Assembly: GCA_030632625.1 (NCBI GenBank)
Contig: DAOVUK010000014.1
Location: 1 to 15,726, forward strand
Direction of reading: 5' to 3'
DNA length: 15,726 bases
Source: Gammaproteobacteria bacterium
GTDB lineage: Bacteria > Pseudomonadota > Gammaproteobacteria > GRL18
In this document: positions 1 through 6,274 of the stretch, piece by piece
How the letters are laid out: each line of letters opens with the position of its first letter
How positions within the stretch are numbered: the first letter of the stretch is position 1
Translations under genes and position numbers: made by a program
The notes under the pieces: generated by a model
Told to the model about the DNA's origin: nothing
Database searches by the model: none
The model's input: the letters and a program-made list of their open reading frames with translations, nothing else

Positions 1-5
1 ACAGT

Positions 6-26
6 GTTCCCTTAGTGGGAACTTTT
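6..26 (+). terminator. Possible intrinsic terminator
   Basis: A perfect 6-bp stem, GTTCCC paired with GGGAAC, has a 5-base loop and is followed directly by TTTT. It could end a plus-strand gene lying left of the window. The stem and T-run are both short, and the window edge prevents testing what lies upstream. Confidence 0.3.
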
Positions 27-321
27 ACGGCTATCAACCAACTCATGCTCCCCAGGTCTGATGCGTACTCCACAGACTTAAAATCCCGTCAGCCCGACGG
101 TATGGAAAAAGTATAATCTATTTTCGTACAGAATTCAATGGCTATTAAAAATATTTTTATGGGGTTGATCCCCGACATGAATGACGGGGTATTTCGCTTC
201 ATTTTTTAAGAGCTTTTTGGATAAACGCCAACATTGACAAAAATCAATCAAACTGATAAATCCACAAGTCCTGATTTTGCATTTACACAGGCATTGAGTA
301 ACTATTTTTAATAAAAGGTAT

Positions 322-480
322 TTATTGAAGTGGGCATTTAATTGCTCTTGGCTGGAGGCCATCTTCTTTGCCTGTACTGCCAGTAATTGATTCTATGTAT
401 TCCTGAATTTGCAGAAATAACCTGGTTGGGAATATTACAGAAGTTGCCCCGGATGGTGGTGCAATACCATATTCCTGCAG
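322..480 (-). pseudogene. Decayed coding fragment, unrecognised
   Basis: An open minus-strand frame of 52 codons ends in TAA but has no start codon, because a stop lies just upstream in the same frame. The translation reads like real protein: it includes GIAPPSGATSVIFPTRLF and then IQEYIESITG. I do not recognise the family. It could be the C-terminal remnant of a lost gene or a chance open frame. Confidence 0.25.
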
Positions 481-516
481 TCAACTATTTTATTTTAATA
501 TTTTAATTTTTTAATT

Positions 517-533
517 TAGTTTAAACTATACAT
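517..533 (+). promoter_or_regulatory. Palindrome and possible -10 before GrlR-like gene
   Basis: A perfect 12-bp palindrome, TAGTTTAAACTA, sits about 30 bases before the start codon at 559. It overlaps a TATACAT stretch that could serve as a -10 element. Autoregulation or an operator is possible, but no matching -35 box stands out in the AT-rich surroundings. Confidence 0.25.
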
Positions 534-558
534 ACATAATAACTTTGAGGATAGCAGA

Positions 559-918
559 ATGTCACTGGATGGAATTTGGGTTTTTGAGGTTGCTGGACTT
601 TATGGCTGGGAGCGGGTTTCTACTGTATTTTTAGAAAAGGGACGTTACTTAGGCGGGGGAGCAATCATTTTTAGTCAGGGGACTTATACCAGCAAAGGAA
701 ACAAAATTAAAATCAAGCTTGATGTCACCCAGCACGGTGAAAAGCAAATCATTTTTGGTGAAAAAAGAAAAAAATTTTCCAGCGTGATGACAGCAGAGCG
801 GGATGGGGACATAATTCAAGGCAATGCTCACCTCAAAGGTGCTCATTCGACTGCGGCACCTTATCAGTTCCGATTAATCAAACTGGCAGATATACCCGGA
901 TTTCCCAAAAAACGTTAA
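559..918 (+). CDS. GrlR-like small regulatory protein
   Basis: This 119-residue protein resembles the GrlR family, a lipocalin-like beta-barrel fold named after the negative regulator of the enteropathogenic E. coli LEE type III secretion genes. The family pattern is visible: an opening M-x-L-D-G-I-W-V-F-E strand, a GGG turn near residues 32-34, then GTYTSKGNKIKIKLDV. Its length is close to that of GrlR. I do not see the acidic EDED loop that GrlR uses to bind its partner GrlA. Chromosomal homologues outside pathogens are common and their roles are unknown, so type III secretion should not be assumed. The ATG is preceded by a GAGG ribosome site at 547-550. No partner gene lies next to it. The family call is moderately secure and the function is open. 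Confidence 0.6.
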   Translation: MSLDGIWVFEVAGLYGWERVSTVFLEKGRYLGGGAIIFSQGTYTSKGNKIKIKLDVTQHGEKQIIFGEKRKKFSSVMTAERDGDIIQGNAHLKGAHSTAAPYQFRLIKLADIPGFPKKR

Positions 919-929
919 AGCTTTTTTGG
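904..929 (+). terminator. AT-rich hairpin at the end of the GrlR-like gene
   Basis: CCAAAAAA and TTTTTTGG can pair around a 10-base loop that contains the stop codon. The stem is nearly all A-T and ends in a T-run, so it could act as a weak terminator. The evidence is only the symmetry. Confidence 0.25.
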
Positions 930-945
930 CTGTATATCAACCCTC

Positions 946-1062
946 TTACTCTGGAATCATTTCTTTAAGCACCTGGATGTAATGGCAATATCCTACATGA
1001 GCAGGATCTGCCGCTGCCAAAATCTTCCAGCCGTCATGACAATGGAGCCCTGCCGGAGCCAT
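946..1062 (-). pseudogene. Short C-terminal gene remnant, unrecognised
   Basis: This 38-codon minus-strand frame has protein-like composition, containing CHDGWKILAAADPAHVGY and ending VLKEMIPE. An in-frame TGA lies two codons before its only ATG, and there is no clear ribosome site. It reads as the C-terminus of a longer lost gene. I do not know the family. Another frame over the neighbouring bases is also open for a short way, which fits decay. Confidence 0.25.
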
Positions 1063-1181
1063 GATTCAATGGCAAAGCGGGCGAAATCGTGGTGCTCAGC
1101 TGCAGCAGAATATCAGCATTGCCCCTATGATGTATTTACTTCTGGACTAAGCAGAGTCTGACAGGCTGCATTGCGACAGTC

Positions 1182-1840
1182 TTATGCCGCATTTCTTTTG
1201 TCGCTTATCTTTCTTCTATCATACAACACGACATTACTATAACTATCGGTAAATGGAAAAGAGATAAGCTCATTATCAAATCTCCGATCTTGTCTGGTAC
1301 GCAGTTTATGTGTCAGCTCAATACTTTTTATATTTTGGGCTTTAACCAGTTTATGCATCATTTTCAGATCTTTTTTTCTCAGTCTTAAAGCAGCATCTAC
1401 CCAGATTTTAGTGATATCCAAAAGCTCATCATAGTCTATAGGCGCATATCTGTGTCTTGCAGCCTGCAGAGCCTGCATACCATTAAACAATCGGCTGTTT
1501 TTTCTCATGAACTCATTGGCTGCTTTTACCGCTTCACTTTTTTTGCCAATGTTGTAACAACGCCCATATCATGTAATGTGACAGCATCATAGCGTACTGA
1601 AATCTCTTTTTTATCACGAATTATTTTATGAAACTCTTTATCCATTATCAGACCTTGTGACTTATTCCTTTTAAAGAATAATTTCGGAAAACATATTTTA
1701 AGTAACCAGGAGTGCCACAACAAGCACATTGACACCAATATTAGAACCTGTTCAAAAAAAACAGCAAAAAACCATGAAACAAACAGGGTCAGTCCGACAC
1801 AAATAACAAGGTCAGTTCTGCTGCACTTATAAAAGCCCAT
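1182..1840 (-). pseudogene. Membrane protein split by a frameshift
   Basis: Two consecutive minus-strand frames, 1526-1843 and 1182-1508, look like halves of one gene of about 220 codons. The first ends in LAKKVKR right after a run of seven A's (plus-strand T's 1538-1544). Reading one base back at that run gives LAKKSEAVKAANEFM, which joins the second frame at its methionine with no stop. The N-terminal half has two hydrophobic segments (about residues 9-29 and 31-50). The rest is soluble and basic and contains ARHRYAPIDYDELLDI and a Lys/Arg-rich helix. TTG at 1843 and ATG at 1840 are both possible starts; I prefer ATG. Neither has a clear ribosome site. The cause may be a one-base deletion, a sequencing error in the homopolymer, or programmed -1 slippage on A-AAA-AAA. 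I do not recognise the family. Confidence 0.55.
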
Positions 1841-1944
1841 CAAATAGATATTCGATAGAGACTCAAGCAGTAAACTAGTAATAAAAGATATTCATCTATT
1901 GAAATGAAGAACTTTATGGCAGGATATGGAATAATGTTTGCTGA

Positions 1945-1987
1945 GGATGACAGAGCTTGCTCTGAATCCAGGAAGGAAACATCCTTC
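1945..1987. repeat. Two adjacent hairpins upstream of the YihY-family gene
   Basis: CAGAGC-TT-GCTCTG (1951-1964) is extended by outer GGAT/ATCC pairs (1945-1948 and 1966-1969). It is followed after a few bases by GAAGGA-AACA-TCCTTC (1972-1987). They lie about 100 bases before the next gene, in sequence with no open frame. They could be a leader structure or part of a decayed repeat. Confidence 0.35.
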
Positions 1988-2081
1988 AGGCAGATTAATG
2001 CAAGTCAGGAATACATCCTCTCAACCACATTGAACGTGCCGTTAGAAACTTTTGAAGATAAACAACAGATTTAATGAATCA

Positions 2082-2999
2082 ATGATAAAAAAATGGCAAA
2101 GTCCCACAAAGAAAATTCTGCGCAATCCACTGTGTTTTATTAAACAGGTGCTCAGAAGCTTTCAGGCCAATCAGGGCTTATTACTTTCAGGTGCGGTGGC
2201 TTATTATACCCTGCTGTCCATTATTCCTTTGTTCTCCCTGATTTTAATAGCCCTTTCACATATTGTTGCACCCGATCAGTTGTTACAAATAACCAGTGAG
2301 TACATTAATCTGGTTTTGCCTGGACAGGCATCAATCTTTATTGAACAAATAACACGTTTTACCACAGAAAAACATATTGGCTGGCTGTTACTGCTTGTCT
2401 TGTTATTTTTTAGTTCCATGACATTTACTGTTCTGGAAAATACCATGTCGATTATTTTCTTTCATCGGGTCAATATACATCGCAGACATTTTTTGATTTC
2501 AGCTATTATACCCTATGGCTATATTATTGTTCTGGGGCTGGGAATGTTAATGATCACTACTATCAGTGGTGTATTACAGGTTTGGGAAGGTGAGACAATA
2601 GCCATTTTATTCTGGAGCTGGACTTTAAATGGTATAACAAAAATAATCTTCTATATTCTTGGCGTCATTGGTTTGATCCTGATGCTTACTTCAATTTATA
2701 TGGTGATGCCAGTCGGGAAACTGAGTTTTAAACATGCATTAATCGGCAGTATCAGTGCAACGTTCTTATGGGAAATTGCCCGTCATGTTCTGGTCTGGTA
2801 CTTCTCAACACTTTCTATGGTTAATGTGGTCTATGGTTCTTTAACTTCGGCAATTGTCATATTATTATTCCTTGAAGTCGGGGCTGTGATTTTATTATTT
2901 GGCGCTCAGGTCATTGCCGAATATGAACGAATTGGTTATGGCGAATCATGTCAGGGATGTGAAGATTTCATAACCAGTGAAACCAATAATGAGCTTTGA
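2082..2999 (+). CDS. YihY/BrkB-family inner-membrane protein
   Basis: This is a polytopic membrane protein of the YihY/virulence factor BrkB family (UPF0761). The name 'ribonuclease BN' once attached to the family was a misassignment, and the molecular role remains unsettled. Diagnostic features are the first membrane segment with SGAVAYYTLLSIIPL and the C-terminal block VVYGSLTSAIVILLF followed by GAQVIAEYERI. About six hydrophobic segments are visible. From ATG 2082 the protein is 305 residues, normal for the family. A TTG at 2052 would add ten residues, and a TAG at 2043 rules out more. Neither start has a good ribosome site; I chose the ATG. A short Cys-containing tail (ESCQGCEDF) follows the last membrane segment. 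It converges with the next gene, with 16 bases between stops. Confidence 0.88.
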   Translation: MIKKWQSPTKKILRNPLCFIKQVLRSFQANQGLLLSGAVAYYTLLSIIPLFSLILIALSHIVAPDQLLQITSEYINLVLPGQASIFIEQITRFTTEKHIGWLLLLVLLFFSSMTFTVLENTMSIIFFHRVNIHRRHFLISAIIPYGYIIVLGLGMLMITTISGVLQVWEGETIAILFWSWTLNGITKIIFYILGVIGLILMLTSIYMVMPVGKLSFKHALIGSISATFLWEIARHVLVWYFSTLSMVNVVYGSLTSAIVILLFLEVGAVILLFGAQVIAEYERIGYGESCQGCEDFITSETNNEL

Positions 3000-3015
3000 C
3001 TCGAATATAAAATGT

Positions 3016-4059
3016 CTAATTGATAGATGCCTCCAGTGACTTATAGGCCATCTCAAAAGTCACATCATCCGTTTCATTGTCCATATGCTCTTCTTTTATC
3101 CAGCAATTTTTACTCACCAGGGTATGTTTCATACTCACGGCAACAGCTTCATACAGAATTACTCCTAAAGGAGATTCAATATTTTTTGTATTATCATTTC
3201 CCTGGTTATGCTGTTCTGATAAAGCCAAAATAACATTCGGGGATATATCCCAATTATCGGCAATTTTAACCGATAGTTGTTTTGATAATTTTAAAAATTC
3301 TTTTTTAAATTGTAAGGATCGCGGGGCATTGGTGAATTCTTTTATTTTACTCATCTTTTTGACTACAATTGCCATACCGAGATTACTCAGTAAACCAGCC
3401 AGATAGGCATCAAAGGGATCTTGTTTGTATATTTCTGCCAGAATGCGACTGGCTTCAGCCGATTTGGCTGCGAGCTCCCATATTTTTGTCCCTGAATGTT
3501 TCAGAAAATATCCGCCATCAAATGACATAATGGGTTTTAATGCCACTTTCATAGTCACTTCACGTACTTCTGACAAACCCAATTGGCTTAATATATTCTC
3601 CAGTTGTTCATCTTTTGCATCCAGATTATACAAAGGGCTATTAGCCACTTTAATAATTCCAACTAAAATAACCGGATCGGATGCAATTAAATTGGCAACA
3701 TCTTTCCAGATAAAATCATCCGTTCTTAAAAGATGGATTAATTTAGGAATAATAGCGGGCAGGCGATGAATTTCTTCTGCAAGGGACTGTTCCTGATGAA
3801 TGGTGTTTTCAAGTGCTGTAATCACCTGCGTTTCAAAAGAATTTAAGCTCAGATCAAGAAGCGTGTTCACACCAATGAAATATTGATAATATTTGTCTTC
3901 AAGCTGAGAGTATAAATTTTCATTGTTTTCCGGCCATGCAGAGCCAATTACTTTTTCAGTCTTTGCAATGGTATCATCTTGCCCTGCAGAGATATTTTTT
4001 TTATGTATTTTTTTATTGTCTGGAAGAAAAAAAGAGATAAATTTATTGATCAGCGCCAT
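3016..4059 (-). CDS. HDOD-domain signalling protein
   Basis: The central part (about residues 95-290 from the chosen start) is an HDOD domain, a catalytically inactive relative of HD phosphohydrolases found in bacterial signalling proteins. It shows the family pattern: EIHRLPAIIPKLIHLL, then IASDPVILVGIIKVANSPLYN, then a late AYLAGLLSNLG. In that last motif the metal-binding His-Asp of true HD enzymes is replaced by Ser-Asn, so hydrolysis is not expected. No output or receiver domain is attached. The frame stays open to a TTG at 4161, adding 34 residues with a hydrophobic stretch. I prefer ATG 4059 because MALINKFISFFLP is a plausible N-terminus and the TTG lacks a ribosome site. The ATG has no strong one either. 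The gene lies just downstream of the palindromic element at 4186-4372, so its promoter probably lies in or beside that element. Confidence 0.82.
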   Translation of the reverse strand: MALINKFISFFLPDNKKIHKKNISAGQDDTIAKTEKVIGSAWPENNENLYSQLEDKYYQYFIGVNTLLDLSLNSFETQVITALENTIHQEQSLAEEIHRLPAIIPKLIHLLRTDDFIWKDVANLIASDPVILVGIIKVANSPLYNLDAKDEQLENILSQLGLSEVREVTMKVALKPIMSFDGGYFLKHSGTKIWELAAKSAEASRILAEIYKQDPFDAYLAGLLSNLGMAIVVKKMSKIKEFTNAPRSLQFKKEFLKLSKQLSVKIADNWDISPNVILALSEQHNQGNDNTKNIESPLGVILYEAVAVSMKHTLVSKNCWIKEEHMDNETDDVTFEMAYKSLEASIN

Positions 4060-4218
4060 AGGTTTACTCAGTTCTGTAATTATTATTGTTAACAGTATAG
4101 CTGACTTTCTATAAAAATCTCTGAGCCAGGATAATTCGGCCTCTGAATTAAAAGTGTTCAAAAATATCTAAATATGCTTAAAAACGGTTCTTCACAAAAA
4201 TGCGTACTTTTCCAAATT

Positions 4219-4246
4219 GTAGAGACAAGGCATGCCTTGTCTCTAC
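4219..4246. repeat. 28-bp perfect palindrome, type A
   Basis: The half-site GTAGAGACAAGGCA is followed immediately by its exact complement. It shares its outer eight bases, GTAGAGAC, with the second palindrome in the same element but differs in its core. It is absent from the truncated copy near 14700. Confidence 0.85.
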
Positions 4247-4281
4247 GGTCACGTAACGATCGCCAGGGGTGTTAAGCATAC

Positions 4282-4309
4282 GTAGAGACGTTGCATGCAA
4301 CGTCTCTAC
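4282..4309. repeat. 28-bp perfect palindrome, type B
   Basis: The half-site GTAGAGACGTTGCA is followed immediately by its exact complement. The same 28 bases recur at 14679-14706. Confidence 0.88.
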
Positions 4310-4399
4310 CCTATCTATGAATGGCTGAATTCACCGAGTGAATACAAAAAATACGCAATAATGTGAAGAACCTTAAAAAGGGCTGTCTTTCCATTCAGA

Positions 4400-4981
4400 T
4401 TAGAAAAGGCAGACAAGATAGATTAATAAACTTGTAATCAAAGCAATCAACAGAGCTCTGATACCAGCCCATAACCAGAAACTACCACTGATCTTTCCTA
4501 TAAAGACTCCCAGAAAAAAAATTAGAATAAAGGCAACCAGCACCGACGTTTCGATAGGATAGGTGACAAGTCCGGGCTGCCACTCTGCTAAGCCCAGCGG
4601 CAGCATAATTAACAGCGCAAAAATTAAAGGTGCGAGACCATTTACTATAGCAATAATGAAAGGCATGAAACGTGAAGCCTGACCATGAGCAGAATTCTGT
4701 AAATCAGCAATCATAGCATTTTCAAGTTCTTTTAGTTCCTGTTTTTTTTCTGCTGATTCACTGATATAAGCACTGCTGAGACCACTAATTGATAGTGCAA
4801 TAGATGCTCCCATACAGGCAGTAATCACTGTATGCAGTGGCACATCACCATTGTTGACAGAAAAACCTATTAATAAGCCCAATATAGTGAGCGCACCATC
4901 AAAACCATTGACCACAAAGTAGCGACGAGCGATAAGCTTAGACCGGGAAATACTAAATAATAACTGAAATCGTTTAAACAT
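4400..4981 (-). CDS. VIT1/CCC1-like metal transporter
   Basis: This membrane protein resembles the VIT1/CCC1 transporter family, whose known members move Fe(II) or Mn(II). Family marks include YFVVNGFDGALTILGLLIGF at residues 21-40 in the first membrane helix, a second helix with a small-residue run (GASIALSISGLSSAYISE), a charged loop rich in Lys/Glu (AEKKQELKELE) that matches the cytoplasmic metal-binding loop of relatives, and three further hydrophobic helices. At 193 residues it matches the short prokaryotic branch. I chose ATG 4981, whose ATGTTTAA overlaps the stop of the upstream DUF211 gene and indicates translational coupling. An ATG ten codons earlier (5011) is possible but would overlap more. 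It is the last gene of a three- to four-gene operon. Direction and metal cannot be read from sequence. Confidence 0.82.
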   Translation of the reverse strand: MFKRFQLLFSISRSKLIARRYFVVNGFDGALTILGLLIGFSVNNGDVPLHTVITACMGASIALSISGLSSAYISESAEKKQELKELENAMIADLQNSAHGQASRFMPFIIAIVNGLAPLIFALLIMLPLGLAEWQPGLVTYPIETSVLVAFILIFFLGVFIGKISGSFWLWAGIRALLIALITSLLIYLVCLF

Positions 4982-5267
4982 TGGTTTGCATAGATGAATC
5001 GGCTGAATCATTCACGCCAATGACATCAACTTCATCTATACTGTGAATCGAGCCGCCCATGACGGCTATCGCATCAAAAACATCATCAAAAGGAATGCTT
5101 TCGGATTCAACAATGATAATAACCGTCTCAGTTTTTTCATCCACTTCAAGCACTTTGAAATTAAACTGGCAGCCTGGGCATTTTTCTGCCAATTGCATCG
5201 AAAATTCAAGCCCATTGGGTGAGTGCGGCTTCAGAACATCCAGCACGATTCTCTGTACTTTTACCAT
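4974..5267 (-). CDS. DUF211-family protein
   Basis: This 97-residue soluble protein of the DUF211 family is best known from archaea. Visible family traits are the start MVKVQRIVLDVLKPHSP, a mid-protein VIIIVESESIPFDDV and a final GGSIHSIDEVDVI. From memory, archaeal members form ring-like oligomers with a ferredoxin-like fold and have been proposed to bind metal ions, but no function is established. A Cys pair, CPGC at residues 30-33, is present and could bind metal. Its ATG lies within the stop region of the DUF6868 gene (ATGGTAA), and its own stop overlaps the VIT-like gene. This tight coupling suggests that the three products act together, perhaps with DUF211 as a metal sensor or regulator for the transporter (inference). 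Confidence 0.85.
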   Translation of the reverse strand: MVKVQRIVLDVLKPHSPNGLEFSMQLAEKCPGCQFNFKVLEVDEKTETVIIIVESESIPFDDVFDAIAVMGGSIHSIDEVDVIGVNDSADSSMQTNV

Positions 5268-5512
5268 GAGCTCATCACTTTCAGCGCAATATATGGCACC
5301 AGGTTAAATATTAAAATTGCTAGTTTGTAAGCAGCTAAATATTGAAAATATATTGGCGGCAAACTAGCCTGACTTAGTTTGAATAGTTTACTATGAAGTC
5401 TTAAAATAGGCTCTCTCATAAGCATCAGACTTATTGTTGATAAGACGAGCAAACTAATATTAATAACAGAACACCAGCCCAAAAAAGTAGTAATAAACTC
5501 TATATCATTCAT
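5261..5512 (-). CDS. DUF6868-family small membrane protein
   Basis: This 83-residue protein has two hydrophobic segments (about residues 8-32 and 58-80) and matches the DUF6868 pattern: an early FLGWCSVINI, a central HSKLF, then IYFQYLAAYKLAI and LVPYIALK. No role is known. The start is well supported by AGGG about 7 bases before the ATG. Its stop overlaps the start of the DUF211 gene, and the coiled-coil protein gene ends 50 bases upstream. It may be a small membrane partner of the VIT-like transporter. Confidence 0.8.
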   Translation of the reverse strand: MNDIEFITTFLGWCSVINISLLVLSTISLMLMREPILRLHSKLFKLSQASLPPIYFQYLAAYKLAILIFNLVPYIALKVMSSW

Positions 5513-5562
5513 ATTTAAACCCTGTGCAGAAATTAAAAGATGATGTCCTGGGTATAGATATT

Positions 5563-6132
5563 TTAAAAGGGGAACATTTTTACCGGCGAAGACATACGAT
5601 TAACATCATGCCCCATAACACCGAGTTTTTTATTCAGGTCTCTCATATGTTTATTTATTTTAGTCAGATTATAATTCATAGTACCAAGACTTTTATTTAA
5701 ACCACGCACATCATTCTGCATAAGATTGACCGAATTAGCAATATTCGATAAAACGGCGACCGAATTATCGGTTTGGATGATGGCACTACTGATCGACTGG
5801 GTGTGACTGACGACATTATTAATCCCCTCCTCCATACTGCTCATACTACTTTGCATATTTATTACCGCATTGCTCATAACCGAAGCATCTTTTGCCATTG
5901 ATTCCATATAGCCGCTCATTCTGTCAATATCATGTCTCAGTGACCAGCTAAAAAAGCCAATTCCAATGACCAGTAAAATAACCGTGAGCACTCCATATTG
6001 AACAATCAGAGAGGTCCTGCGGCTGATTCTCAGGTTCAGCTCTTCCTGAGATTTTATTGCATCGTTAAATTGCACCAGAAGACTTTCAAGCGTAGAAGTA
6101 GTGTCTCTTTGTTCCTGATTTTCCATACTCAT
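5563..6132 (-). CDS. Single-span membrane protein with long coiled coil
   Basis: The 189-residue protein begins with a polar region of about 40 residues, then one membrane segment (residues 42-64, VQYGVLTVILLVIGIGFFSW), then about 115 residues of heptad-like sequence rich in Ser, Asn and Met with little Pro. It ends abruptly in MFPF. The layout resembles the membrane stalk of a chemoreceptor without its sensor or signalling tip, but I see no HAMP or MCP hairpin. I do not recognise a named family. A GAGA stretch precedes the ATG. It is the first gene of the cluster with DUF6868, DUF211 and the transporter, 50 bases upstream of DUF6868, so it may scaffold or tether those proteins (inference). 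Confidence 0.7.
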   Translation of the reverse strand: MSMENQEQRDTTSTLESLLVQFNDAIKSQEELNLRISRRTSLIVQYGVLTVILLVIGIGFFSWSLRHDIDRMSGYMESMAKDASVMSNAVINMQSSMSSMEEGINNVVSHTQSISSAIIQTDNSVAVLSNIANSVNLMQNDVRGLNKSLGTMNYNLTKINKHMRDLNKKLGVMGHDVNRMSSPVKMFPF

Positions 6133-6179
6133 TTAATTTCTCTTTGTGGATAACTCTGTTAATAAGTTTAAATTACGGC

Positions 6180-6185
6180 ATTATA
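6180..6185 (-). promoter_or_regulatory. Possible -10 box for the 6132-4400 operon
   Basis: On the minus strand TATAAT sits about 48 bases upstream of the ATG at 6132, with AT-rich sequence above it. No convincing TTGACA box is at the right distance. The 142-base gap from the diguanylate cyclase gene also allows a separate promoter here. Confidence 0.3.
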
Positions 6186-6274
6186 ATAATATCATTTAGT
6201 CTCATATAATTTACTTTTTTTTGTACAGCCATATAGATTTAATAATAAATTGATATAAATAATATGGTTATTAT

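Larger units (their letters stand above)
1..535. other. Gene-poor left edge
   Basis: I see no intact gene here. The stretch holds a small hairpin at its left end (6-22), a short inverted repeat CCGTC/GACGG near 88-102, a decayed-looking minus-strand reading frame (322-480) and a very AT-rich tract (about 480-545) that leads into the next gene. A 75-codon minus-strand frame at 135-362 resembles no family and overlaps the other fragment in a different frame, so I do not call it. Confidence 0.5.
4186..4372. mobile_element. 187-bp MITE-like element, complete copy
   Basis: A non-coding element is bounded by perfect inverted ends, GGTTCTTCAC at the left and GTGAAGAACC at the right. The pairing resumes inward as TGCGTA(C/T)TTTT and its complement. 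TTAAAAA is present on both sides (4178-4184 and 4373-4379, with one extra C at the left), which may be a target duplication. Inside are two different perfect palindromes (4219-4246 and 4282-4309). A second, partial copy in opposite orientation is at 14617-14738, so this is a genuine repeat family. It carries no gene and would need a transposase supplied elsewhere. It lies between the VIT-like gene and the HDOD gene. Confidence 0.75.

Noticed and set aside
4..32. GTGTTCCC-hairpin at the left edge, reminiscent of a type I-E CRISPR repeat
   Set aside because: Only one copy is visible, with no regular spacing and a sequence that departs from known repeats after the stem. The window edge prevents more.
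50..105. tRNA-Leu(UAA)-like core: GACTTAAAATCCC preceded by D-arm-like bases
   Set aside because: The anticodon stem does not pair well, and no T-arm or acceptor stem follows. It may be a worn tRNA remnant or chance, and a tRNA covariance search would settle it.
135..362. 75-codon minus-strand frame
   Set aside because: No family resemblance, Cys-rich random composition, and it overlaps a more protein-like fragment in another frame.
2019..2055. Possible IS66 transposase end (LNHIERAVRNF then stop)
   Set aside because: Only about 11 residues resemble the motif and upstream frames are closed, so it is too little for an annotation.
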